From positions 1 through 64,000 of the forward strand of contig JAHBBC010000043.1 of the NCBI GenBank assembly GCA_019915015.1: 64,000 nt of DNA, written 5' to 3'. Shown piece after piece: positions 29,297 through 38,560 of the stretch (within the stretch, counting starts at the first letter, position 1; each line of letters starts with the position of its first letter). The position numbers were made by a program, and so were the translations under genes. Below the pieces are notes generated by a model. That model was not told where the DNA came from. It saw only the letters and a program-made list of their open reading frames with translations, and did not search any database. This stretch comes from Auriscalpium vulgare (lineage: Eukaryota > Basidiomycota > Agaricomycetes > Russulales > Auriscalpiaceae).

Positions 29297-29328
29297 ATCA
29301 TACCCCTGGCATGAGTTACGGGGGTCCT
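29297..29328. repeat. right terminal inverted repeat of the large transposon
   Basis: Inverse complement of 22468-22499 with one mismatch. It is directly followed by the second GCCGGGGG. Confidence 0.9.
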
Positions 29329-29336
29329 GCCGGGGG
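29329..29336. repeat. 8-bp target-site duplication, right copy
   Basis: GCCGGGGG, identical to 22460-22467. Confidence 0.85.
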
Positions 29337-29360
29337 AAGAGGTGCGATGCAGACACGCAC

Positions 29361-29420
29361 TGTAAGGTTGACGATGATTTCGCCAGTGGGCCCGGACGTG
29401 CTGCTGTCGCGGCTCGACAT
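29361..29420 (-). pseudogene. candidate first exon of the transposon-split TPR gene
   Basis: On the minus strand an ATG at 29420 opens MSSRDSSTSGPTGEIIVNLT, followed at once by the donor GTGCGT (29360-29355). First exons of subtype A TPR genes in this window are similarly short and Ser/Thr/Asn-rich (14, 18 and 21 codons). The intron that begins here contains the transposon's target site, and its acceptor lies at 22445 beyond the element. No domain confirms this exon, so the call rests on position, size and splice sites. Confidence 0.4.
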
Positions 29421-30233
29421 GATCGTGGGGGTGAGGTCAGATGTGAGTCTGGGGTCAGTTATGGGCGTCGACAAAGGGGATCCGCAGAAACCATGACGTG
29501 CAGTCTGGGCAAGAGGGATACCATTCCCATCGTGGAAGCACGAGCGCCCGCATGGTCGACATCGCTCTCATGGTCAACAAGTGGCTTACGGTAGCTATGG
29601 CGTGTAAATGCAGCGCGTCAGGAATGTCCCATACATTTACAGGGCATCAGACGTAATGGACATACTATTTGCATATTTTTGTTGATGACTTGGAGGTCAG
29701 AGCGCGGTGGCAGCAATATCCTGTTTGTACCCCCGAGGACACTTGATATATGCTTCATATCACTCGCGGATTCGCGTGAGAGATCGCTTAACCCGGTGAT
29801 TGTCGTTGGAGTCAGGAAGCACTGGCAGCGAGCTCCAAGCGAGCTAGCTGCTGCCCGCGCTCGTGTCGGTGATTTTATAACACGCAAGAGAATTAAGTGA
29901 AAAGTCACATAGCAGCGAATTGCAAGCTTGTCGACGTTGTTCCATGAGCAGCGGCATGTCCGAGTCAATCGGGGTCCCACTGGTCGCGACGGGCGCATTG
30001 TTGGTGGTTGTTGTCCAAGAGCTTTGGATCCTAACACGGCCAAATAGAAGGGCAAGTCGTCGACGAGCCACTTGTGCATGCGACTGCAGCGCGCTTCGCC
30101 GAACGACGATCCTGCTATCGCGCTGCTCAATTTCTTCTGCCATGGTATATACTTAAACTTTCTCCTACACACGGGCTGCGCTCGCAGTTGTCGCGCTGCG
30201 TCCCATCTCAGCTCTTTGACGGAAGGTAGACCG
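29421..30233. other. upstream region, contains one copy of a three-copy motif
   Basis: No gene. It holds the dispersed motif at 29995-30049 and a TATATA-like site near 30146 that fits the orphan first exon at 30234. Confidence 0.45.
29995..30049. repeat. three-copy dispersed motif, copy 1
   Basis: The core GGTTGTTGTCC is followed by GCTTTGGATCCTAACACGGC. Related copies lie at 32187-32238 and 49632-49683, in the same orientation. Confidence 0.6.
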
Positions 30234-30278
30234 ATGTCAGACGGCTTGTCCTACTGTTGGGACCGCGAGGCATTCCCC
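30234..30278 (+). pseudogene. orphan first exon of a TPR subtype B gene
   Basis: An ATG opens exactly 15 codons, MSDGLSYCWDREAFP, followed by the donor GTGCGT. Subtype B genes at 34733 (MFPGRSFCWDSDTFR) and 57340 (MSNTVSHYWDRDAFR) have first exons of the same 15-codon length with the same WDxxxF pattern. I found no second exon of the family downstream, so the remainder has been lost. A TATA-like stretch lies about 85 nt upstream. Confidence 0.6.
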
Positions 30279-30611
30279 GTGCGTACTTGGCCTCCCAATC
30301 CATTTCCCTCGTTCCTGACGCGTGAACATATTCTCCCAGGTCATAAGTTTCCTAGTTTCCGAAATACCGGTGCCCGCATGCTCATCAACGGTTGCAAGGC
30401 CCGACGTCTACACTTCTCAAATCAGCCCAGCGTTCTTTGCACAGCAAGCCATGCGATACGCATCACCCTCACCTCAGTAGATCCACGACCATCACCATGT
30501 TGCCCATAGGAAAAAGCCTAGTAATGAGCCAGCAGAAGATGCTGCATATAATGTCCCCGCGTCTCTCACCAGCTCCTCTGGCTTACCTCTATACCCTTTT
30601 CTCCCTCCGCA

Positions 30612-31775
30612 ATGTGGTCACTGCTCCGCATCCTGTCTTTCACCGCATTCAGCGTTGCGACACTTGCTTTTCCTGCGCCCGCTCCGGAGCAGAAGCCCTT
30701 GCCCGTACCAGTGACACTCGTTGAGCGTGCGGGCGTGACAACGGTCTCGTCTGCAGAGCTGGCCGCGTTTGCTCCATTCACGCAGTTTGCGCGCGCGGCT
30801 TACTGCAGTCCGAGCAAGATTGTGGGGTGGAATTGTGGAGGTATGGTCTGCAGACTATTGATAGCGCATCCACGCTGACGCAAGTCACAAAGGCTTGCCA
30901 AGCGATTCCCGGATTCCAGCCCACGCTGACTGGCGGTGATGGGAGTGCCGTCCAGTACTGTTCGTCTTGGCTCAGTCCACAAATATTCGTACGTGCTGAC
31001 GGCACTCTGACCCAAGCCAGAATTCCGTCGTGGTTGCGCATCAGGGCACCGACCCGACGAAACTGTACTAAGGAGCCATCACCAGCTCATCTCACTTCCT
31101 TGTTTTAATATTTTTGAACAGGCAAGCAGACATTATAGACTTGAATATCATCCTCAAGAACCCCAGCCAAACGCTGTTCCCCTGCGCTCCTTCCGACGCG
31201 CAAATTCACTCGGGCTTCGCTGCCGAGCACCAGAAGACTGCGCCGGCGATTTTGGCCGAGGTGAGCGGCTCCTCGCACTGCATTCCTCCACAACGGTTTA
31301 CATTGTGCGTCCGTTCTCGCCTCACTGTCTATCCCCATGCCCATAAGTCACTCGCAGGTCGGGCACTCCCTCGGCAGCTCGCTCTTCCTCAAGCTGAACC
31401 TGCCAGCGAGCACGACGGTCAAGGGCGTTACCTACGGCACACTGCGCGTCGGCAATCCGTCGTGGGCGGCCTTCTTCGACAGCACGGTGGCTGACTTCAC
31501 GCGCGTGAACAACAAGTACGACTTTTTCCCAACCCTGCCGAGCCGCTTCCTCGGCTTTTTGCATCCGCGTGGGGAGGTGCACATCTTGAGCGATGGGCAT
31601 GCAGTCTCGTGTCCGGGTGAGTCTTCCCTCATGCTTGTTCGCTTAGCCCTACAATGTGGTGGGTCGCTGATTGGGATACTCTTCAGGCCAGGATGACGCG
31701 ACAGATCCCGAGTGCACGAACTTATCGGTGCCGAACGTGCTGGCGGGCGATTTCCTCAACCATCTCGGACCCTAG
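30612..31775 (+). pseudogene. secreted class 3 lipase, probably decayed
   Basis: The start MWSLLRILSFTAFSVATLAF is a clear signal peptide, so the ancestral product was secreted. Lipase segments follow: FAPFTQFARAAYCSPSKIVG, PGFQPTLTGGDG, SVVVAHQGTDPTK, ADIIDLNIIL, VGHSLG, VTYGTLRVGNPSWAAFFDS, NNKYDFFPTLPSRFLGF and NHLGP. The expected triad residues remain: Ser in GHSLG, Asp in NNKYDFF, His in NHLGP. The 3' half splices cleanly (31122-31260, 31358-31616, 31687-31775). At the 5' side the exon from 30612 does not join FQPTL in frame, and a segment before SVVVAHQ is missing. The stretch just before VGHSLG and about seven residues after it, compared with the family, are absent. I therefore call it a decayed gene, though a short active form is conceivable. 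Confidence 0.65.
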
Positions 31776-32186
31776 CAGGGCATATACATAGGGACGACCT
31801 TTTGCTACTGATTGATATGTACTTTCCGGTTCGCTTTTTCCATTCGTTGGAATTTTGCGCTCGGTACTCACACCTTCTGCTACCCTCCTTCCGATTAGAG
31901 TTCTGCTGCGCGAATCACATCTGTATTCTTACCAGCTCATCGTTCGCCGCGAGCCAATTCGCAGATATTCGTGCCGTTAATACCATCGCGTCACTTCGTG
32001 TATGCCGTCTGTGTCCGCAGGAACAAGAGAGAGTCGAGGTATGAGGCAGGGTGTCTTGCCTCCGCACTTCAGCTGTATATACGGAAGTTCGTTGAATGCG
32101 TACGACGACGGAAGCGCGGGTTTGTGACGGGCCCCGGCCCCGGCCCGTTTGTCGATTGCCAACGCGGCGTCGGCCCGCCAGCCCGC

Positions 32187-32238
32187 TACTATTTGCGGCT
32201 GTTGTCCAAGGCTTTGGATTCTAACATAACCAAACATC
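32187..32238. repeat. three-copy dispersed motif, copy 2
   Basis: TATTTGCGGCTGTTGTCC followed by GCTTTGGATTCTAACATAAC, ending 40 bp before the F-box start codon at 32279. At that place it could act as a promoter element. Confidence 0.6.
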
Positions 32239-32278
32239 TTGCACGCTATCGGTTTTTGAGTTAGAGCTCTAGTACACC

Positions 32279-33361
32279 ATGCATACTTCCATCAGCCTCC
32301 CTCCTGAAGTCATCCTCATGGTCGTGAACCATGTCTCTACTTCCAACAACCTCCGAAGCCTTCGCGCCGTCAACAAGGCCTTCTGCAACGTCGCCACGCC
32401 TGCCGCCTTCCGCACCGTCGGTGCAACCAATCGGCGCGATAGTGCCCTCGGTATGATCAGGATACTAAACTCAGATCTCGTGAAATATGTCCGAGAGGCG
32501 ATTTACCGCGATGCGGCTGCGGATGAGAACGGCAATGCGGTGGACGGTGCGTCGGTGAAGTCTTCGTGTCAGGTGCACGAATGCTGAGGAGCCTTTTTTT
32601 ATATAGAAAAGCCACGGGACGCAGGATACCTGCCTGAAATAGAGGAACTGCTTTTCCGCGGTTTTTCCCTCGCAGCACGGCTGCCCCACCTCACGACGCT
32701 CCGCCTCGTGTTTCAATCTGAATACCCTGATACCTACTTCCAGTCGTTTCCAAAGAGATATAAGTCTCTAATTGATGGAAAACCCTGCGGACCCGTGCAC
32801 ATGCAGCAAGTCTTGCTCACGACTGTCGGTATGGCTGCGCCGCACCTACGCGCCCTCACGCTGTTCAATGTCACACCGGTGTTTAACGAGGTCGATTTCT
32901 CTGACACAATCCTCACCGCAGTGCCATTTCTCACACACCTTCAAATCGGAACTTGTGAACTCCCCGCGAATCCAAAGAACCCTAACACGGCCTATACGCT
33001 CTATAGAAGATTCTGGGAACATTTGGTGGGCAACGCGACACTCAAAGTCGCAACGGAAGTCGTCTCGCTCACGCTCATTTGCGGTCCCCAACATTGCGTT
33101 GTGAATTTCCCGTGGGCGCATGTCTTACTGCCCCGGCTCAAGTATATGGTGGTCAAGGCGCCGGACTTGGCGAGAGATTGGGTGGTGAAGGTGGAGGGGT
33201 TCACGGCCCGCCACGGCCAACTTGAATGGATCGACATGGACATGGGGGCGGACGAGGTATACTGGATACGGCATACGCATGCAGATCCAGAGGACGTGTC
33301 GGAGTACGAGACGCCGCCCAGTGGACCGCTAGAACAGGCTGGCGAACGAGGAACACTTTGA
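32279..33361 (+). CDS. F-box-type protein, family copy 5 (intact)
   Basis: Two exons (32279-32546 and 32607-33361), 1023 nt, 340 residues. The F-box reads ISLPPEVILMVVNHVSTSNN and LRSLRAVNKAFCN, followed by the family block TPAAFRTVGATNRRDSALGM. The intron has donor GTGCGT and a T-rich acceptor and sits where copies 1-3 have theirs. The second exon encodes LPHLTTLRLVFQSEYPD, RALTLFNVTPVFNEVDFSD and SLTLICG blocks, and ends with GQLEWIDMDMGADEVYW, the divergent form of the family tail. Inferred role: SCF adaptor with an LRR-like target-binding region; substrate unknown. It is followed tail-to-tail by the TPR gene at 33421-34733. Confidence 0.8.
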
Positions 33362-33420
33362 TATGGCACCCTGGGTACGGTACGCTACCACAGTGTTTTG
33401 CGAGTCCGTGACAGTATATC

Positions 33421-34733
33421 TCATGTACTGTATTCTGCTTCGGTAGGCAGCTCCGCCAACGCGTCCCGGATCTGCTGCATGTCCCACGGGGCCACGTTGT
33501 CCAGCCCGCGCTCTAGCACATCGCGGGCCTTCTCTACGTCTCCCAGCAACACCCACGCGCGCGCCTGGCGATAATATCTGTATACCATGAGCACACCACC
33601 ACAGAATAAAACGCGACAGAACAGTGCACGCACCCCTTCGCGTACGCCGGGTCCATCTGCTCCGCAATCTCCCCGTCGCGCAGCGCCTCATGCAGATACC
33701 GCTCCGGCGCACCGCTGTTGCGCAAGTGCACCGCCGCGCGGTTCGCCGTGACCACCGCGACGAGCGCATACACGCGCTCTTCCTCCGCGAAGCGGGGGGC
33801 GCGATGGCGCGCACGCGCCAGCCACTGAAGCGCGCACGCGTAGGCGGCCAGCGCGTCCCCGCTTTGGAACGCGGCGAACGCGGCGTTGCCGCGCTGCTTG
33901 GCGGCGTCCGCGCGCTGGAGCGTGGCCTCGAATGACAAAGGCTCTTCCGCATCTTCGTCAAGTTTGTCCATGGGCTCTTTGAATGGGATCGGGGCGGCGG
34001 CGGGGTCCGCGGGGGCAGCTGGGTGCGGGCTCGCCATCTTGAACATGAACGGGGCGGGGAGCGAGCGCAGGAAGGGCGCTAGGGCAGCGTGGTATGGGGC
34101 GAACTCGGGCATGAAGGCCATGACCGTCGGGATCATGGGCGTGTGCGGCGCGGGGGGCTTTGTCATGGCGCGACGCACGAACCTGTGCAGGGTTATGCGC
34201 GGGAACGTGAGATAGATGGAGGACGGCAGACGCACTCGAGGATGGCTGCGCCTGTCGGGGGCCCGTCGCCGTACACGTACATCTTGTACTTGGCCGGCGC
34301 CCAGGGGTTGTCGAGCGCCTCGAGCACCGTGAAGCGCTTCCCGGGCACGTCCACCGACGCGCCGTGGAACAGCACCGTGAGCATCGCCGCATCGTGATGG
34401 TGCCGAATCGTGCTCTTGAGCGTGCGGAAGTCGAAGTCGGCGGTAGAGTCGCGTGCCGTCAGCGCGCAGGAGAGCAGCGCTTGGGCCTCTGGCGTGTCGG
34501 CGTTTTCGGCGAGAAATCTGTGCGTGGTGAGCTACGCGTGTTGGCGACGAGGAGACGCGTACTTCACGAGGTCGGACGCGATGGGGTTGTCGCTCTTAGG
34601 GTCGAAAGGAAGAGAAGCGGGCACGGCGGCCTGAGATCGTCAGTCAGGACTGCGGCTGAGGGATTGCATTCAATTCAGAGGAACGTACTCGAAATGTGTC
34701 GCTGTCCCAGCAAAAGCTACGACCTGGAAACAT
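33421..34733 (-). CDS. TPR-family protein, subtype B (intact)
   Basis: Five exons (34733-34689, 34630-34563, 34517-34236, 34182-33634 and 33577-33421), 1101 nt, 366 residues. The protein starts MFPGRSFCWDSDTFR, then VPASLPFDPKSDNPIASDLV. A subtype-specific region follows (FLAENADTPEAQALLSCALT, VLFHGASVDVPGKRFTVLEA). The family core is FVRRAMTKPPAPHT and HAALAPFLRSLPAPFMF. From about residue 190 TPR-like helix pairs appear: AAKQRGNAAFAAFQSGDALA, VVTANRAAVHLRN, EIAEQMDPAYAKG and ARAWVLLGDVEKARDVLERG, resembling Hsp70/Hsp90 co-chaperone TPRs. No signal peptide or membrane segment is visible, so it is probably cytosolic. It is the only complete subtype B gene here and served as the template for the broken copies at 30.2, 57.3 and 61.1 kb. 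Confidence 0.8.
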
Positions 34734-35362
34734 GGCCTGGTTTGATATTTCTAAGATTTTCGTCAATGAGCTCGCTCAAGCGAGGAGATGAGTGGCAGCA
34801 AAGCGCACCCCAGCTCCCCGAAGTCTTTTATCCACGTCCTTAACGTGCCCCGTCCCAAGATCGAACGTGAGAAATCCGTTTGGAAAGGCCCTCGGAAGAC
34901 GTACGGGATCGTCGTTCAAAGCAGCGCACTGGCAGAACTTTGCATGACAGCGCGGTCGCCGGTGGCTTCGTTCGCGGTTCTTTCTCTGCGCGGGCGTAGG
35001 AATTTGACCAGCGTCCAAGTCGCGGCCCTTGGGAGCAGAGATACTGAGGCTGCAAAGTTACTAAGTATCCTCAGGCTCCGCCGAGCGCCGGGTGCCTCTA
35101 GTCCCTCCCGTTCCCCAGGCAGCCCGAGGGCAGGGTAATTTCGCATGATTTGATGGGCGTAATTCGGCGGTGATGGGCGTGTCGGAGGTGCCGGTAAGTA
35201 AATAGCAGGAAGGTGAGCGGGCTGAAGCCAGCGCTGAGCGCTTGAACGTCATGTCATCATCGGTACAAATGTTGATCACGTGCTTGGCGGCCTCTTCCGT
35301 TCATCGCTCTTTATCCCTATCTCTTCCACTTGCATACTCCAGACAATCCATTACTACCAACT
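34734..35362. other. intergenic
   Basis: Upstream of the TPR gene (minus strand) and of the truncated F-box copy. No gene supported. Confidence 0.45.
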
Positions 35363-36144
35363 ATGCCTGCCAACATCCCCGTTGAATTTGCGCCGCTGGA
35401 CGCAGGCTATGGGCCGGACATACGTGAACCGCTCATCCGCGCATTCTCGCGAGCAGCGCAGCGGCTCCCCCACCGTACGACGCTCCGCTTCACCTTCAGT
35501 CCCGCATACCCCGAGGTCCTGTTGTCCGCGCTACCCCGCTCAATCATGCGTTATTTCTCTGCGCACGAGGTTTGCAAACCCGTGTACACGCAGCACTGCC
35601 TGCTCGCGACAGTCACTGGCAGCGGGGCCGCGCCGCGCTTGCGCAGCCTCGCGCTGGCCAACGTCACACCGGTGGCCGGCCCTGTTTACGAGTCCCCGGC
35701 CTTCCACGCGGTCCTGGACTCCCTGACGCATCTCAGCATTTCCACCGTATCTCACTGACTCATAGATCTGCCTCTCGACCGTGACTCCATCACTGCGAGG
35801 TCGTACGTCGATTCTGGCAGCACACGGTGAACGAGTAGATACTGGGGCATGCAGATGGCGTCGTGTCACTCACGCTCGTCAACGACGCGCCGGCTGTCGC
35901 TGAGGCCGCCGCCTTCCCCATCACTTGGGAGACGGTCGTGCTGCCGCGGTCGAAATATCTGGTGCTCAAGTCGCCGTGGTTCGAAAGACATCATTGGGCG
36001 ATGCATTATTGGCCCTTGTTTATGGGCCTCCACGACCAGTTGGAGCGCATCAACATGATAATAGGGGTGGAAGAAGAATTCTGGGTACGGCCTACAAACG
36101 AGGCGCTAGCGGATGAGTTTGAGCTCGAGGAGTTTGATGAGTGA
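35363..36144 (+). pseudogene. F-box-family copy 6, lacks the F-box
   Basis: The frame from 35363 begins MPANIPVEFAPLDAGYGPDI, which corresponds to the start of the second exon of the other copies (PPPLDADYGPSV). The F-box exon is missing. It continues IREPLIRAFSRAAQRLPHRT, RLRSLALANVTPVAGPVYES and stops early at 35756. After a gap the last block resumes in another frame (VSLTLVNDAPAVAEAAA, LPRSKYLVLKSPWF, GVEEEFW), ending at 36144. Loss of the F-box plus an internal stop makes it a pseudogene. Confidence 0.65.
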
Positions 36145-36937
36145 CATGTTGACAGTCGTGCTGTCATTTCCTGCTAAGGAGCTCCCTCTTGTCATAAAAA
36201 GCTCTGCCAGAACACGCTACTTAACTCGCGCCAGGTTTCTCAAACTCACCCGGTCTTCGTTCCAGCGCGCAGACCTGACCTACAAACATGCGCAGGGAGT
36301 GCTCTGATCGCCGGACATCATCCGTTTCTATTTAGCTTGCACGAGGACGACTACACATACGCTACCGCTACGTGTCGACGACAACATGCGGACATGTACA
36401 CCCATATCGCCCACCGGTCAGGTTTCGCCCGCGCGAAGGGGCTCATCAGAGGGCTCTCGCTGCCCTAACCTGACCGTCGGTGGAGTGGTGTCTGACACCA
36501 CGGTCTCCATCAAAGAAAACATCCTGTCCAGATATGAGTGTCCATGGCTCATGAGTTCATACTGCGATGTGTCATGATGACGATAAAAGCATCATCCGGC
36601 GGCAAGAACCAACGCGCGCAAAGAGCTTTCCTATTGCCAGTACATTGCGAGTATTGGCAAAAGAATGCAGCAGCGGAGGTTGTCGGCGACGAAACCCGCA
36701 GCTGTAGCATCGGGGCAGTTCTGCGCGGGCACGAAAGGTAAAGGGCCTGCGCCTGCGGCAGGCGGGAGAAGGGCAAGCGCGCGGTCGGGAATATATGTCG
36801 ATGGAATGAATAAACGAGAATGATAGAGTGCAGAGGTATCAAGAAAGCATGATAACGAGATGAAAGCAAGATGGGAGGAAGAGATGGGAGAGTTGAGATC
36901 CAGGCTGCATATAAGGGAACGCCCGAGAGGGAGAGGG
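36145..36937. other. intergenic with one copy of a 59-bp repeat
   Basis: Apart from the repeat at 36419-36477, I see no gene. Confidence 0.45.
36419..36477. repeat. 59-bp repeat, copy 1
   Basis: The core TTTCGCCCGCGCGA is followed by TCAGAGGGCTCTCGCTGCCC and CTGACCGT. The second copy is at 41651-41709. Confidence 0.6.
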
Positions 36938-37430
36938 CTATCGGCGCAGCGGGAGCGGCCGGGCGAGCTGGAGCTGCGCCTGCCACGAGCCCTTGGAGAC
37001 GTGGTCGAGGCGGATGAGCACCAGGTCGAACAGGTCGATCTTCTGGGGCCCGACCATCCACTCCTCCTCGCCCTCCTCTTCCATCGCGCGGTTCTTGTGC
37101 TCCTGCACACACACACGCATGTGAGCCGGCGACGCAGCGCACCCGCGGGGGGACGTACCTGGATGAAGCGCTGCACCGACTTGGCGACGTTCTTCGCGAG
37201 CTTCGCGCGCGTGATGGGCCCCGGCGGGTTGCGGAAGTCGCGCGTGGGGATCTGGCGCGACCACGGCTGGTACCCGGGGAAAGAGGCGGCGGCGGCCAAG
37301 CATTCTGTTCCAAAGTCGGCTCGGAAGGACGAGTATCCGGATTGTAGGGCGGAGCCGCAGAGGGATAAGTAGCTGGATTGTGTGTCGACTGGGAATATGA
37401 TGATGATTTGTTAGACTGTAGGGCTGCAAA
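36938..37430 (-). pseudogene. conserved Agaricomycete fragment, frameshifted
   Basis: The minus strand reads SYSQSTHNPATYPSAAPPYN then SEPTLEQNA. It continues one frame over as LAAAASFPGYQPWSRQIPTR and FRNPPGPITRAKLAKNVAKS. A clean intron (GTACGT at about 37160 to AG at about 37103) leads to EHKNRAMEEEGEEEWMVGPQ, KIDLFDLVLIRLDHVSKGSW and the stop at 36938. The composition of the two last blocks is that of a real, conserved protein, but I cannot name the family. The frame change lies at a GC-rich run (about 37311-37300), where one base is missing relative to expectation, so either a mutation or a sequencing error. The 5' end is not identifiable. Confidence 0.45.
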
Positions 37431-37483
37431 GGAATATCGGGATCAGCCCAGGACGGTATGGACGCGATGTATACGTACGCAGA

Positions 37484-38117
37484 TCCGGCGCTGGGAAGCT
37501 AGAGAGCAGCCGCTCCCAGCGACCTGCAGGCACGGGGTCGTGATGTCTATCCTCCCCAAAAGAGAGCGAACGCACACGATCGAAGGGCAACCTCTGGCAG
37601 AAGTCGGGCAGACGGAGGAATGCTGTACTGCGGAACCTTTTGCCGATGCGATCGATGAAGCACGGGAGCCACTGGAAACGGAATGCCAGCTTTGCATCCT
37701 CAGGTGGTAAGCCCGACGCCGGCGAGCTACTACCGATGGTGGATGACGTAGATGATGTCCAAGCGTGCACAACACCGGAACGAGGGCCGCCGATAATGTG
37801 GACGCATCCGAAACCGCCAAATCTCACCAACGCGGAGTCTACGACATTGAGGTGCGCGATCAAAGGAGTCCACGCCGTGGCATTCGATGGCAAGTCAGGC
37901 GTCGCCATGCTCATGCGGATTCGAGCTGAGAATGGTAGATCTAGGCGCTCCAAAAGGAGCGCACTCAACCCGAGGTATCCGACGTCTTCTTGGATTTCGA
38001 GCAACTTCAACTCTGTTAGAGTAAGACGGACGAGTCCGATGCCATTGCCTTCGGGACTTTGGTATCTTCTTCTCAGCGCCTGGACGCGTTGTGGGACTCT
38101 CGTGATCTCGATGTTCT
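37484..38117 (-). pseudogene. F-box/LRR-like C-terminal region, 5' end missing
   Basis: From about 38117 the minus strand reads NIEITRVPQRVQALRRRYQS, then RLTLTELKLLEIQEDVGYLG, LSALLLERLDLPFSARIRMS, TPLIAHLNVVDSALVRFG and RLPFDRVRSLSFG. This is the style of the variable C-terminal half of Agaricomycete F-box proteins, in which residues measure altitude-like LRR blocks. A stop and no convincing F-box precede it, although the upstream DNA (to about 38300) has an LDLRSTTQRDMRSIV frame. The first part overlaps a block duplicated at 42478-42930. Confidence 0.4.
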
Positions 38118-38560
38118 TATTCTTCGAGGGCGCGAATCGTCAGCTGCGTTCAGGGAACTGCACTAGGACATGGACACATGCGACTCACAGTGTACATGGA
38201 CACAATGGAGCGCATGTCGCGCTGTGTTGTCGAGCGTAGGTCGAGTAGGTGTGATGCAGATGCAAAAGGCGGGATGAGGAGGGAGATGACGGATAATTGA
38301 GCGATGCGAAGGGTTTTTATACCTGCAGAACAATAACAAGTGGCCCTGCGGCCTCGTGTGGCGCATACCTCGTAGAAGAAAATGTATGAATACGTTCGCC
38401 GTCGCGCGGCACGATTCTGGCCGCACGAATAAAGCACCTACATGCGGGCGTGGCGTGGCGGCACGCCCTGGGCACGCCTTCACATCATGTACGACTAGCA
38501 TGTGCCGCGTTGATGTTGTGTTGTCGTCGCCAGACAGCTTACGTTGAATACACATTGCTC
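38037..38560. repeat. segmental duplication, copy 1
   Basis: Closely similar to 42478-42930 in the same orientation, starting with CATTGCCTTCGGGACTTTGG in both. It covers the 5' part and upstream region of the F-box/LRR-like fragment. Confidence 0.65.

Larger units (their letters stand above)
22468..29328. mobile_element. 6.86-kb DNA transposon with 32-bp TIRs encoding an Ulp1-transposase fusion
   Basis: The element starts AGGACCCCCGTAACTCA and ends with its inverse complement. TIRs at 22468-22499 and 29297-29328 match at 31 of 32 positions, and GCCGGGGG is duplicated outside them. Subterminal regions on both sides carry GGTAGCT/GGTAGTT motifs in the same orientation (for example near 22508, 22551, 22597, 22637 and near 29199, 29239, 29275), possible transposase-binding sites. 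Inside is one long spliced gene (22826-29089). An 8-bp duplication is known for hAT, P-type and KDZ elements. Motif order in the transposase part resembles the P/THAP9 group, but that assignment is an inference. The near-identical TIRs and clean duplication suggest recent insertion. Confidence 0.88.

Noticed and set aside
22468..29328. Classification of the large element as a KDZ (Kyakuja-Dileera-Zisupton) transposon because it has an Ulp1 domain and an 8-bp duplication
   Set aside because: I could not find CxC zinc clusters or the KDZ transposase motifs. The acidic motif order fits P/THAP9 better, but neither is proven.
30146..30152. TATATAC as promoter of the lipase gene
   Set aside because: It lies more than 450 nt upstream of the lipase ATG and fits the orphan TPR exon at 30234 better.
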